Shown here: positions 11,901 to 22,756 of the stretch, piece by piece | Layout: each line of letters begins with the position of its first letter | Position numbering within the stretch: the first letter of the stretch is position 1 | Source of the DNA: Hypsibius dujardini | Lineage: Eukaryota > Tardigrada > Eutardigrada > Parachela > Hypsibiidae | Reading direction: 5' to 3' | Assembly: GCA_001579985.1 (NCBI GenBank) | Contig: LRSR01008533.1 | Location: 1-64,000, forward strand | DNA: 64,000 bases | The notes under the pieces: generated by a model | The model's input: only the letters and a program-made list of their open reading frames with translations | What the model was told of the DNA's origin: nothing | The model's database searches: none | Made by a program: the position numbers and the translations under genes

Positions 11901-12892
11901 GCGGATAAGCCCACTGGCCGTGCTGGATACCCTCAACAGTTTGTACCATTGGTCAGACACGATCATGGAGAGCTACGATGTCTACAAAGTGGAAGCAATT
12001 TCGGACATCTTTATGGTGATTTCACATTGCAAACTTCTTCCTTTGAAACATTAGATTTTTACGGGCTTTGTTTCATGATGTCGATGTGTGTCCATTGTAG
12101 GTGGCCAGTGGTCTTCCCATCCGGAATGACAACCGCCACGTGACAATTATGGCGTCTTTGGCTCTTCAACTAAGACGAGACGTCGGCCTGATTCGCATTC
12201 GAAATCAAAGTTCGGCGGACCTTCAGATGAGGATCGGAATGCATTCGGGTATGACTGGCTTGCCTGAATGTCGAGTACTCGTACCATTGACTACTCTCTG
12301 ATGTCGCTTGAAGGACCATGCGTTGCCGGGATCGTCGGACTGAAGATGCCGCGCTACTGTCTGTAATCGCACTGAGTTTTTGGCGCACCAATGAACATGC
12401 GACATCCGTTTGGAAAGAGTTTAAACTATTCATCATTTCAGATTCGGCGATTCAGTTAATACAGCATCCAGAATGCAATCCCATGGTGAAGGTTAGTTGG
12501 TCATTTTACTTTTCATCCCAGCTCGGCGGACACAGTGCCTCCTTACGTGACAAAGCAGTACTTGCGCCCATCACTTTTACATTCTGGATTCTGCTCTTTC
12601 AGCCAACAGAATTCACATGTCGGAGTCGACAGCACAGCTCTTGCGGGAAATCGGTGGGTTCGACGTCGAAGAACGCGGGGAGATGCAAATCAAGGTATGC
12701 CACGAGTTTTTGTGTAAGCCAGGGGTGACTGCAGTGCTCGAACCCACCGTGACTGCAGTGCTCCCCTATCGGCACATCTTTAGTCAGTGAATTATATAAA
12801 ATTCCGCAACATCCGGTTCGAGTTGTTTCTAATTGCAGGGGAAAGGCTTGATGACCACTTATTGGTTGAACGGAACAAGGGGCCCAATTTGA
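7876..12892 (+). CDS. Receptor-type guanylyl cyclase 1 (GC1)
   Basis: Predicted 1059-residue single-pass receptor making cGMP from GTP at the plasma membrane. Nineteen exons: 7876-8215, 8275-8652, 9013-9056, 9126-9386, 9473-9631, 9721-9798, 9927-10056, 10123-10204, 10294-10405, 10495-10818, 10925-11161, 11233-11236 (4 nt), 11308-11725, 11796-12015, 12101-12248, 12314-12362, 12442-12491, 12603-12694, 12839-12892. All phases join. Order: signal peptide, ANF-receptor ligand-binding domain (YLGPGC), TM helix (exon 8), kinase-homology domain (HG in place of HRD, DDYG), coiled coil (exon 13), cyclase domain. FSDIVGF, KVE, YCLFGDS and NTASRM are present, so metal-, guanine- and transition-state residues remain. 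The usual GDAYM motif reads SDIFM. The start at 7876 gives the best signal peptide. Ligand unknown. A tandem paralogue follows at 13830. Confidence 0.9.
8757..8948. repeat. (CTGT)n tract in GC1 intron 2
   Basis: Nearly pure CTGT with TTGT and CACTGT interruptions, inside the 360-bp intron 8653-9012. The CTGT strand is the sense strand. GC2 lacks an intron at this position, so the tract came with an intron gain here or was lost with it there. Confidence 0.9.
9788..9833 (+). repeat. 23-bp tandem duplication over a 5' splice site
   Basis: The unit GCCAATTTGAG|GTTAGTGTGGG(G) occurs twice in a row, so GC1 exon 6 has two potential 5' splice sites 23 bp apart (9799 and 9822). Only the first keeps the reading frame with exon 7. 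Confidence 0.9.
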
Positions 12893-13829
12893 ACGAAGTG
12901 GATGATAGTTGACGAACTCATTGTCCTTCTTTCGTTCCCTCAAATACATTGATCTGTACAGATGTCCTAGTCTTTCCCTATGCCAGAAGATTTAACCCGT
13001 TGACGCCCGGTGCCAGATTCATATTCGGTTCAAATATCAATCAATCAGTCGACGAGTTTCCATAATCAGTTGTATTAATTTTTTTGACACAAAAATCGGA
13101 CGCCTTCTTTGACCACTGGTCACGTGCCAGTCAACAATTCGACTCAGATAATTATTTTTGGAGACTGTCAATAGATGGTCAACTTGGTGGATGGAAAAAA
13201 GCACATATTTTTAGAAACTTTGGCCAGCTCACAGACTGCGAAGACCTTTTTCACTCAAACAAAGTGAAAGGTTGTTAACTTTGGCAATTTCTCCCGGACA
13301 TTGGTCAAGCAGCAAATGACTGAACCGTAATTTCTAAATTTCAAGCAGCATAGCAACTTTAAAAATCAGTTTGAGTTTAGCAAAATCGTTCACACTATCT
13401 TTGCGTGAAAATTCGGAGGTCGCCATGTGATGACATTGATCGTTAACGGGTTAAAGAATTTGCTACTAATATATCATTTTCACGGGACGGTACAAAAATC
13501 AATACACGCCCATGTGTGGCAGGAAGGTAATGAACCTTCGGGCACACCCAAACACTTCTCTCTAGCTCGCCAAGCTAATTGCGGTCGTGAACCCACATCG
13601 GTAGATTGGAAATTTGAGCCAGATGTTTTTTTCGTCTGCAAACAAACCCTGAAGCGATTTCCCATTTCCGGTTCGTCGACGACAGATAATTTCCAATCTA
13701 AAGAATAGATCAAACTGTGTCTAATAGACTAGTAAGTTACTCTACGGGAATTGCTGTTGCAGCGATCCTAAATGCCGATGGGGGCACTCCCATTTTGCAT
13801 TTTATTTCAAGTCAGAAAATGTTGCCACG
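12893..13829. other. Intergenic region between GC1 and GC2
   Basis: About 940 bp of AT-rich spacer. It should hold the GC1 3' UTR and the GC2 promoter. No repeat or gene is obvious, apart from a small duplication of GTGACTGCAGTGCTC just upstream in the last GC1 intron. Confidence 0.5.
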
Positions 13830-14743
13830 ATGAGATTTTCTATTGTCGCGATTTGGTTGGCCGTTCTATTGTGTTCAATGAACCTTCATGTCATATTGCC
13901 GCGAGAGGTGTCTCAAGGCGATACAGTGATGAACGTCTGCGTCATCATGGAAAGGGACTCGCAAAAGGTCACCGTCAACTACGACAAACTCGCCGCGGCC
14001 ATCGACCTTGCCCTGAACTACGTGGAAGAGGAGGTCCTGGTAGACACCGGCATTACTCTTCGTCACATTTATCGTGACGCTGGACGGATCTGTGGCACCA
14101 ATCACATTGCAGCTCGTGCAGCACTGAAGTTGTTCACTGACGGAATCGAGTGTGATGCGTACCTCGGGCCAGGTAGAGTACCTCGGGCCAGCTAGAGTAT
14201 GAGGGTATCTGTTAATGATCGTAATTAATGCCGTTTGTGACAAGTTCTTGTGTGTTCTCGCGTTCCACAGGTTGTGTCGACGCAGCCTCGGATATTTGTA
14301 ATATTGCTTCCTACCGCAACACACCGGCATTTGCCATTCCTGCAGGGAGCCTGGTGTCCACTTCGGCACCCCGTTCTCTGTTCCCGCAACTCATTCGCAT
14401 GAGTTATCAGGTGTCGAAGGTGACGGTGGTAATTGTGGAAGCGTTGAGGCATCTGTCATTTAAGCACACTTTCTGCATTGTCGATTATTCGACGGGTTTC
14501 TACCAAGCGCTTGGGGAGGCCTTGTTTGACCTCTTCAGAGTCAGCGAGCCTGAGTTTTTGCGCTACTCTCATTTCGTGTACGTGGACACCAATGACACAG
14601 ACAGCGTGTATCTGGAACATCTTAAAACTGCACAGAAATACGCTCGAGCTGTATTGCTCTTGACAAATGGACTATTAACGAGGAGACTCATGGTAAAGAC
14701 CTTCCCGTGTCTACCTGCCTGTCTGCATGACTGTCTGTTTGAC

Positions 14744-14796
<53 letters not shown>

Positions 14797-17700
14797 ATCT
14801 GCTTGTTGGTTGTCTGGTTGTCTGTCGGTCGTTTAAATATCCTTTCGTGATCTACTTTCATAACAACAAATGCTTGCCTAACAAAAATTCAGATTATGGC
14901 AAAGGATTGCGGAATGACACACGGCGACTACATTTACTTCGCCGTGGAACTTTTTGAAAGCAACAGTTGGGGTATTTTGTCTCCAGCAGGCACTGATGGG
15001 CGGGATGCGGATGCTGCGTCGGCGTTCCGGAGCCTGCTGGTGATATCTCTCGAAGATCGCAAAAGCCGCTACTGGGATGGGTTTCAAACTAGTTTTTTCG
15101 TTCGGGCAACTTCAGTTTATAACTACAGTTTCGTTCAAGATGGAAAAGTGGTAACCCGCAGAAGCTAGTTCGAAGAGTTGTACTGCCCTGCCCGTTTGTT
15201 GTTAGTCACTTAGGACAGGTACACAACATCTCCGTATTTTCGTTGGCCAGGCAAGTATCATGAATCCCATGGTCACAGCTGTTTTCGACGGGGTGGTCCT
15301 GTACGCCAACGCACTTCGTGCGGTCCATACACTCGGGCAGTCCGTTCGGGAGCCAGCTCACGTCTTGACCGCTCTCCGGGGCAAAACTTACTTCAGCCCA
15401 CTTACTGTGGTACGCTTAAAGGCAACATTTACGAACCTATGCGTTCTACAGTATATACGAAAATATTTCCAACAAAGTGTTAATTTAACATTTAATTAAA
15501 TTACATTTTTTGATTTATTTAATTTAAAAGCCTGCAATTACTTCCACACTTCGATAAGTTTGCCATATTTTGACTTTGGACAGGAGATCATCATAGACGC
15601 AGAGGGAGACCGAGTTGTGTCGTATGCCGTATCGGAGATTTTCGGAGGAGATCAGTACAACGTAAGTGTCCTGGGTGACTTTGTTTGTTGTACGCTCTCT
15701 GTTAGTGATAAGATGACTGTTCGCCTCAAAGACGGTAATGGAGCTCAATCACACTTCCGGTGGGTTGCTCTATGACGGGAATCTAACGTGGGTTGGAGGA
15801 TTCGCACCGATGGACGTCCCGTACTGCGGCTACCTCGGCCAAGAGCCTCGTTGTCGCGATCGTAAAGTTCTAATACAACATCCCTACTATAATGCTACAG
15901 CTAATTTTTACCCCTCCCTGGGGCCGAATAGAACCCTGGCTATTTTACCCTCCCATGCTGTCCGTTTTTCTGTCTGTTCGTTCGTTGTCCATCCGTCGCC
16001 CTTCGTCCGTCCGTCCGTCTGTTTATTCGCTATCCGTTCAGCCGTTGCCCATCGTTCGATCATCTGTCCGTCGTCCGTCCGTCTGTCCGTCGCCCTTCGT
16101 CCGTCCGTCCGTTTATTCGCTATCCGTTCAGCCGTTGCCCATCGTTCGATCATCTGTCCGACAACGGACGGACGGTCAACGGACGGATGGACAGACGGAC
16201 AATATGGGAAGGGTAACATAGTAGGGGCGCGATTAGGCCCCCTGATGATATATACAGAGAAGGGTAAAATAGCCAGACTCTTATTGGACCCTTGGAGGGG
16301 TAAATAGCCGGGGTGCTATTGGGCCCCAAAAAGGGGGGGGGTTAAATAGCCACTCCGGTAATGTAATGCTAGACCCACTGTACCGAGATCCAATACCAAT
16401 CTTTTTGCTCTGCTCCCAGACACGTCCTCGGCAATAGCGATAGGAGCTGCATTGGCCCTATTCGGAATCTTTCTCACTGCCATGGCTACTTCCATTTACA
16501 TGTACGTACTGTGTATACGTGAACAGGCTGGTTTGCGACATCTCAAACGTATTTCTTCCCTCTGGTACTTGTTCGGATGTGTAGAAAGTGGCGCAAGACC
16601 CAAGATCCCTTCTGGTGGCGAATCTCGTTCGAGGACCTGGACTTCAGCAGCAAGGACATAAAGGCGGAACTCAACGCGGGAAAGTTACAAGGAAGTGGAA
16701 CGGTACGAGGAGTCACCCCTATTTCTAGCCACCTTTTTATCTGTTCTAATACCAAAAGGTAGTATAGAAAGAATAGTGGGACTTTGTTCACAAATTTAAA
16801 ATAAACAATTCCAAATTGAATTTTGAATGGGACAGCGTAAAGCAAAATTAATTCAATTTTGTAGACAACGTCTCCCTGGACAAGTAATAATGTTACAGGC
16901 TGGAATTATGACTGGAAAAGGGTGGCTGGAAAAGGGTGGCTGGAAATAGGCTAATATCCACGTATTTCTCCGGAACATTACCTGCCGCTGAATTATTTCT
17001 CTTAATTTAACCTGTTATATTTCTGTAGATTAGTGTTCGGTCCGATGGGGAACTAATCCCCAAACGGTTCAACTACCAAAAAGCGGAACTACATGGGGTG
17101 CACCTAGCAGTGATTCGCTTGCCTAGCCAATGCTGCCGTCCGTCGGCCCGTTTGCTAAAGGAACTAAACATGCTGCGGACAGTACATCACCCTAACTTGG
17201 TTCGCTTTGTGGGGATATGCTTGGGTGAGCAAAACTTTTGCCTCTACTTGCTGGAGGAGTTCTGCGAGAAAGGTCCGCTGACCGCGCTGATGGCCAACGA
17301 TACGGTGGATTTGGACGCCGTCTTCAAGAACTCCTTTATCAAAGACATTATTGAGGTAAGAAGCTCGTGTGTCTGGGCAAATTGATCAGCACTTATAGAG
17401 GCATGTATACTCCTCGTACATGTCTTACTTATTATATTATAGGGAATGGCATTTCTACACAGCGGTCCTGTGGTCTCTCATGGGTTCCTTACCTCCGCAT
17501 GCTGCATGGTCAACAGCAAGTTCACAGTCAAGTTGGACGACTACGGCACTACTCAGTTCCGGGAGGCCGTGGAATTCTTGCCGCCAAAACTGACCGACAA
17601 GGCGGACCGGTGCAGCGCTGACTGCTCCTACTTATGGCGAGCTCCGGAGCTCCTGCGGGACATAATGCCACCTAAGGGGACCCCGGTAATTATTTCATAA

Positions 17701-19479
17701 TTAAATTCTACACTACAGTGCACAATACGTGCAAAATATACGTAAGGGAATAAGAGTAAAAGAATTTGAAAGGTCTGTGCCGCCGATCAAAGTCTTTAGG
17801 TGTCCCACTGAACAGGTTAATGATACTGTATTGTGATAGTGTACCGTTAATTAAATGCATCTTTTATTTGGCTGACTCTGCGACATCTGGCCGATAAGCG
17901 GTATTCCGTTTTCAGAAAGGTACGCGACTGTTTGGACTTGCTATCCGTTTGCACTTACGACGACGACTTTATCAGCATTGTACCGCAGGTGACGTCTACA
18001 GTTTCGGAATGGTAATGCAGGAAATCATTTGCCGATCCGGTCCGTTCCTCCTGCCGCTGGGCCTGGACGGAGTGAACGCCCTTACCCTGAAAGAACTCAT
18101 CATGGAAGTGAAACGCGGAGTGATTCCTCCATGTCGTCCCAAAGTGCCGGCCAGTGCGTGTGCCCCTAGCATGTACGAACTGCTCCAACACTGCTGGGAG
18201 GAGGAACCGGAGGACCGTCCGACCTTCGCCCAACTTCGTGACACACTCAAGAAGAACCGAACGGGCGGGAAATCGATCGTCGACCATCTGCTGGAACGGA
18301 TGGAGGAGTATTCCAATGAGCTGGAGTTGGAGGTGGCCAGGAAGACGGACCAGTTCAAAGCGGAGAAGGCGCGGTCGGATAATTTGCTGAAAAATATGCT
18401 ACCAAAGTAAGAAGCAGAAATTGTATCTTTACAGTTTGCCGGAGTGATTCAGCCCTTTTTCAGGGCGACGGCAGAAGCGCTAACACGAGGAGAAACCATC
18501 ACACCCGAGTCCTTCTCCAGTGTCACCATCTTCTTCAGCGACATTGTCGGATTCGCGGACATCTGCTCTCGGATCAGTCCACTCGACGTGTTGGAGGCCC
18601 TAAACAGCGTGTACCATTGGTCGGATACGATTATGGAGAAGTACGACGTCTACAAGGTGGAAGCCATTGCCGATATTTTCATGGTGAGACGATAATTATT
18701 TGACATTTTTTGACAAATCACCCGTCGATATGGTACGTGCGTTTCCAGGTGGCAAGCGGACTGCCGATACGTAACGAAAATCGGCACGTTACCATAATGG
18801 CCTCGTTGGCTCTTGAGCTCAAGGGCAAAGTAACCGGGATTCGAATTCCCAATCAGAGCTCCGACAGTCTGCAGATGCGGTTAGGGATGCATTCCGGTAT
18901 GCGATTTAGGGACATTACATTGTAACCATCCTCCAAGAGTCCGCGAATGAATAACGGTTTTTCAGGTCCCTGTGTTGCGGGAATTGTTGGTCTGAAGATG
19001 CCTCGTTATTGCCTGTACGTTACTGCACTACGCAGTCCTATTGATACTGATAAGTGATTGAGGAACAAAGCACGAAGGTTCTCACTGCTTTGAATTAGAT
19101 TCGGAGACTCAGTGAACACGGCGTCGAGAATGCAGTCCCACGGGGAAGGTAAGGTACTTCAAGGAACAACGCTTCCGAGTCCTCAGCACTAGTACGTCTG
19201 ACGACCCCGCCTTCTCGTTTCGGCAGTTAACAAGATTCATCTATCGCAATCAGCGGCTGAACTGTTAACTCTAGCCAGTGATGCTTTTCTGCTGGAAAGG
19301 AGGGGTGAAACGATGATCAAGGCAAGTCAGCCGCCAGTTGACCCGGGAATGACTGATTATGCCTACGAATATGATGCGACCCTTATATACACATCCGGAA
19401 ATGAATTCCTTGTGAACAGGGAAAGGGGATGATGACGACCTTCTGGCTGACCGGCGTCATCTCGCCGCAGCCACAGTGA
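13830..19479 (+). CDS. Receptor-type guanylyl cyclase 2 (GC2)
   Basis: Tandem paralogue of GC1, predicted 1067 residues, same architecture. Eighteen exons: 13830-14172, 14271-14692, 14893-15150, 15251-15409, 15584-15661, 15732-15861, 16420-16501, 16585-16702, 17029-17355, 17443-17685, 17916-17919 (4 nt), 17989-18406, 18464-18683, 18749-18896, 18966-19014, 19099-19148, 19227-19321, 19420-19479. All phases join. Exon 2 equals GC1 exons 2+3 in length (422 = 378+44), so one intron differs. The TM helix is in exon 7. The kinase-homology domain has SHG and DDYG; the cyclase domain keeps FSDIVGF, KVE, YCLFGDS and NTASRM, and reads ADIFM where the family has GDAYM. The last intron starts with GCAAGT, a GC-AG intron. 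Exon 12 is nearly identical to GC1 exon 13 at the DNA level while the other exons are strongly diverged. Start chosen at 13830 for a clear signal peptide. Confidence 0.9.
14160..14197 (+). repeat. 19-bp tandem duplication over GC2's first 5' splice site
   Basis: TACCTCGGGCCAG|GTAGAG is followed at once by a copy in which GT has become GC. This is the same kind of event as at GC1 exon 6 but in a different exon. Confidence 0.9.
14727..14832. repeat. (CTGT)n tract in GC2 intron 2
   Basis: CTGT repeat on the sense strand within the intron 14693-14892. Confidence 0.9.
15901..16353. mobile_element. Foldback element with GTCCGTCC / GGACGGAC arms, in GC2 intron 6
   Basis: The left end starts CAGCTAATTTTTACCCCTCC and the right end reads, inverted, GTGGCTATTTAACCCCCCC. 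Near each end is a motif of the type GGGGCCCAATAGCACCCCGGCTATTTTA in opposite orientation. The interior is GTCCGTCC-rich on the left and turns into the complementary GGACGGAC near 16160-16200, giving a large hairpin. The same ends and core occur at 43721-44843, so this is a dispersed family. No coding capacity. Confidence 0.75.
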
Positions 19480-20307
19480 CGCAGAACTCTGCTGGGACGT
19501 ACCGAGTACATGGAGTATATTCGTACGAGTGCACGAATTTTTATACTACTCTACACTCTGTTTGACTATGTGTATGAGGTAGGGACTCTGGAATGGGCCA
19601 CTTGACTTTCCCGTACCCTGGAATGGGCCACCGGGTGGCAGGGAGCGCTCTGTCGTCAACTAATCGAAAACTGACGAGTCACTGCGTAGTCAGCGACCTC
19701 TATAGTGAACTTTCTCCAACCGTCCAATGGAGCTTTTTTATTCCGTTTTTTAAACATGTTCCCATAACTTTTCTTCACATCTGATACGCGTTCCACCGGG
19801 ATTATCAATTATTCTCTGCCATTTAAGACATTGTTTATAGCCAAAAACTGTGTGGAAATTCTGATTCCAGGATGGCCCATTCCAAGGTCCTGGAAAGTCA
19901 AGTGGTCCATCCTAGGACCTCTATCTCATACCGTACGAGGGCAATGTCGCCGAAGAACCCAATTAAAGGATCACCCAGTTCTTGCTGGGTTTTAACCCGC
20001 CGTGCACCATATAAATGCCTGGAATACCTGGAGTCCTACCTGAAGGTGACAATTCATGCAAATCACAGCGACACACTGTCTTTCAATGGATCTGCTTCAA
20101 ATCACACATTCGCATCGTATAACCGTGGTCACTAACCTCCACTGATCGGTCAGGCATTGCCGACGCAATTACGGCTTGAGGATCGCATGGCTGATTTATC
20201 ACTTTCCTTTTTGCGTTCCATCAGCACAGCGGTAATATGAACTATTTCTAAACTACCCTTTTCTCAAATTCAGCCCTCGCGCTCAACTAACATTCCCACA
20301 TCCCGCC
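19480..20307. other. Spacer downstream of GC2
   Basis: Contains the inverted-repeat element at 19576-19922 and otherwise unique sequence with no gene. The 3' UTR of GC2 and the promoter of the single-exon gene at 20308 are expected here. Confidence 0.5.
19576..19922. mobile_element. ~350-bp inverted-repeat element (MITE-like)
   Basis: The left arm (about 19576-19632) contains CTGGAATGGGCCA and CCACTTGACTTTCC. The right arm (about 19867-19922) carries the same blocks inverted, including TGGCCCATTCCA and GGAAAGTCAAGTGG. Within the left arm the GAATGGGCCA motif is itself repeated. No coding capacity; likely a non-autonomous DNA element. Confidence 0.7.
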
Positions 20308-20967
20308 ATGGTCAGTCTGCGTATTCGTCGTGTCTTCATCCGGCCGCGATGGTGGTCATCTTCCTCATTTCTCCTGGCCGTCATAATTCTCATCCTCACC
20401 TTCAACTGTCTTGTGATTCTATTCTACACCCTCATCGCGCCGGCCTGGAGGACTCGAAACACCGGCAGCGACCCCACAACCGCCTCACTGTGGGATGACG
20501 TGCAGGAACCCGAGCCGGACTGCGGGGAAGGCAAGGGGAAGCTGCTGAATACCGACTGGATTTTGAAGCTGATTCAGACGGCGTCGAAAATGCTCCGCAA
20601 TTACCGGCGGAAAAATTTGCAACGGATGGAACGCGGGGAACAGGGAACGGCCTTGGCGGAGGACGACATTTTCACGCTGATGGAACCGCTAGTGACCTTC
20701 ATCAGTGATCCTAAGAACAAGAGTCCCGACTTTATGAAGATGCTGCCGCAGTTGATGACGTTGTGGTTCAAGGTCCAACGATCCGGCATGTTCTCCCCCA
20801 GTGACAGCGGCATGAGCGGTGACGTGACCGGACTCGGAGGTGGACGGCCGGCGGACGTCGGTACGTTGCCACGGATGGGCAACGATGCAGGACAGCCACC
20901 GCTACCGGAATTGAACATGGAAATGCTTAATCAACTGCTCTCGCTTTTGCCAGTCTTGAAGACCTGA
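20308..20967 (+). CDS. Unknown single-pass membrane protein, single exon
   Basis: A 219-residue frame opening in MVSLRIRRVF, with no intron needed. Residues about 21-45 form a strongly hydrophobic helix preceded by Arg residues, predicting an N-terminal signal anchor with the bulk outside the cytosol (type II). The rest is charged, with an amphipathic segment around residues 75-160 (DWILKLIQTASKMLRNYRR; FMKMLPQLMTLW) and a Gly/Pro-rich linker. The C-terminus is Leu-rich (MLNQLLSLLPVLK). I recognise no family. It lies on the same strand as GC2, about 830 bp downstream. Confidence 0.6.
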   Translation: MVSLRIRRVFIRPRWWSSSSFLLAVIILILTFNCLVILFYTLIAPAWRTRNTGSDPTTASLWDDVQEPEPDCGEGKGKLLNTDWILKLIQTASKMLRNYRRKNLQRMERGEQGTALAEDDIFTLMEPLVTFISDPKNKSPDFMKMLPQLMTLWFKVQRSGMFSPSDSGMSGDVTGLGGGRPADVGTLPRMGNDAGQPPLPELNMEMLNQLLSLLPVLKT

Positions 20968-21302
20968 CCAGGCGGACTCGATCTACTGCAGGTTTCCTGT
21001 AGGGGGAGTTTTGTTGCTGTGCTGATTCCTCCGTCGAACGTTGCTAAAGAATGACATGGCCTCTCTCGGTCTTCTTTGACAAGATTATTGTTCGGCGGAT
21101 ATTGACAGGTTCATGCAAAAGTACCTACTCTATATTTCTCATTCTCCAACCAATTCACACTCGAAGACATGCACAAAGTGTACCATTACGTTCCAGTTAA
21201 AATGTTATTTCCTTTCCGTTTTTTTCCCACAATATGACGTACACAGCGGATTTCACTAGCGCAGTATTGGACGTTAGAGAAGGAAAAGCTGTTACCAATC
21301 AG

Positions 21303-21536
21303 TCAATCAAGCAAAACGCTAACACACTGAGGTGGATAGGGATTCAGTTTTAGGGGGATGTGAGAGCACCAGGGTGGTGGAATGCACTCCGGCGGTGCGT
21401 TCGATGCACCTCGGAAGGGGCAGTGAGCGGGATATTTTGTGAAAGGTTTCTCATCGGACTTCTTGCCACATATGTCCTGAGTGCCACCGACTGAAAGTAA
21501 AAAGACACAAGCTAAAACCAAAACAAGCAACTGCAT
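21303..21536 (-). CDS. Small secreted cysteine-containing peptide (putative)
   Basis: A 77-residue frame. The first ~18 residues (MQLLVLVLACVFLLSVGG) are a good signal peptide. The mature part has five cysteines and many prolines. The frame can be extended 13 codons upstream, but the inner ATG gives the better signal. A pyrimidine run ending CTTTCAG lies inside the signal region, so a spliced alternative cannot be excluded. The odd cysteine number argues for caution. No family recognised. Confidence 0.4.
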   Translation of the reverse strand: MQLLVLVLACVFLLSVGGTQDICGKKSDEKPFTKYPAHCPFRGASNAPPECIPPPWCSHIPLKLNPYPPQCVSVLLD

Positions 21537-21919
21537 ATGAATGTAGTAAGTTGAGCTTGCATAGTGCATAGTCACGTCCTACACTGCTGGTGACCACCGT
21601 AGTTGGGGGCGTAGTTGTAGTTGGGGGCGTATATCATGGGGCCTAAGAAACGCATAACACTGTCAGACGTGCCATAGAGTGGAGATAAAACTACTTCGTC
21701 AATTAAATAATTAATTAATTGAAGGCAACTGACCCGTCCCGCCGAATCCGGTCAAATATCCCTCCTATCCAGTCAGTGCGCCCGGCTGCGCGTCGTATCC
21801 AAAGTACTAAAACAACACATCCGGATAAGTACAATGCGACTTCACCAACAGGACAGCGAAACGACGATAGACAGCAAAAGAGTAATTAGTTATATTTACT
21901 GCGCTGTTGCTTATGGAAT

Positions 21920-22122
21920 ATGCGGCCCAATGCCGAGGCAGCCATTGGCAGCCGTGCCAATCAAAACTCCAGCCAGCGGGAGACACCGCAAAACTATGAA
22001 CATCTTAATTTTTTCGTGCAAAAAATGAAGGAAGTGGAGGAAATGAAGGACAAGGAAGTGATTTTGCGTTCAATGATGACTGATGATGAAGAAGAAACCT
22101 TTATCGGCGTGTCTCACAATAC
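21920..22122 (+). CDS. Possible isolated coding exon
   Basis: The frame gives a charged, plausibly helical sequence (…FFVQKMKEVEEMKDKEVILRS…) ending in DDEEETFIGVSHNT just before a good 5' splice site (GTATGT at 22123). The segment near 34150-34220 inside a MITE encodes a vaguely similar FIVQFMQRMKAMYKM stretch, so this may be transposon-derived rather than host coding. The upstream boundary is uncertain. Confidence 0.25.
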
Positions 22123-22194
22123 GGTGTATGTACTGCGGCATAGCTTCAAGCAATCAATCAAGCAATCAAGCAATGAGATCCTGGATCGGTGATG

Positions 22195-22756
22195 AGGATT
22201 CGGCAGTTTTTAAAAGGTGGACAGAAGTGGACGTGGTTGGGTGTGGGTCGTTGTGGGTGGGCATGGATAGTGGGGTTGGGTTAGATTATTGCTGTTGAGC
22301 CAGTCAGTTCATGTACCAAAATGGACTATACATTATATTTATAAAAAAAAACGTCAAAGCCATTGGTCAGATAGATTTCAGTGGTGGCTTTAACATGGAC
22401 GGGCGCGGGCCTAGCCTCCTCCCCTCTCCCCCTGTTGCTTGCAGGTTGACTTGGCACAGTTGCCGTGCGGGCGAATTTTTTGGCTGCTTTCATTGGGTCG
22501 GGTTGGTTTAGGTTTTGATTTTTTCATAACAAGACCATTCAGGGCAGAGGAAAGAATAGCAACTTACCATTCGTAACAAACACTGCCTCTGTGCATTGAA
22601 GGGCAACATCGGGCGCGTACTCACTACCCACTCCCACCCACGTCCATCCACCACTGCCCATGTTCACCCTCGTTCACCCATGTTTACCCTCGTTCACCCT
22701 TGTTCATCCACTCACGCCCACTTCCGCCCACCTTTTAAAAACTGCCCTAGGATTCC
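22195..22756. mobile_element. ~560-bp element with ~40-bp terminal inverted repeats
   Basis: The left end runs AGGATTCGGCAGTTTTTAAA and on through AGGTGG, then AGAAGTGG. The right end, inverted, reads GGAATCCTAGGGCAGTTTTT, then AAAAGGTGGGCGGAAGTGG. The interior is built of GTGGGTG-like and CACCCA-like short repeats (left GTGGGTCGTTGTGGGTGGGC; right CGTTCACCC / TGTTCACCC), so even the inner parts are roughly inverted. Non-coding. Confidence 0.7.
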
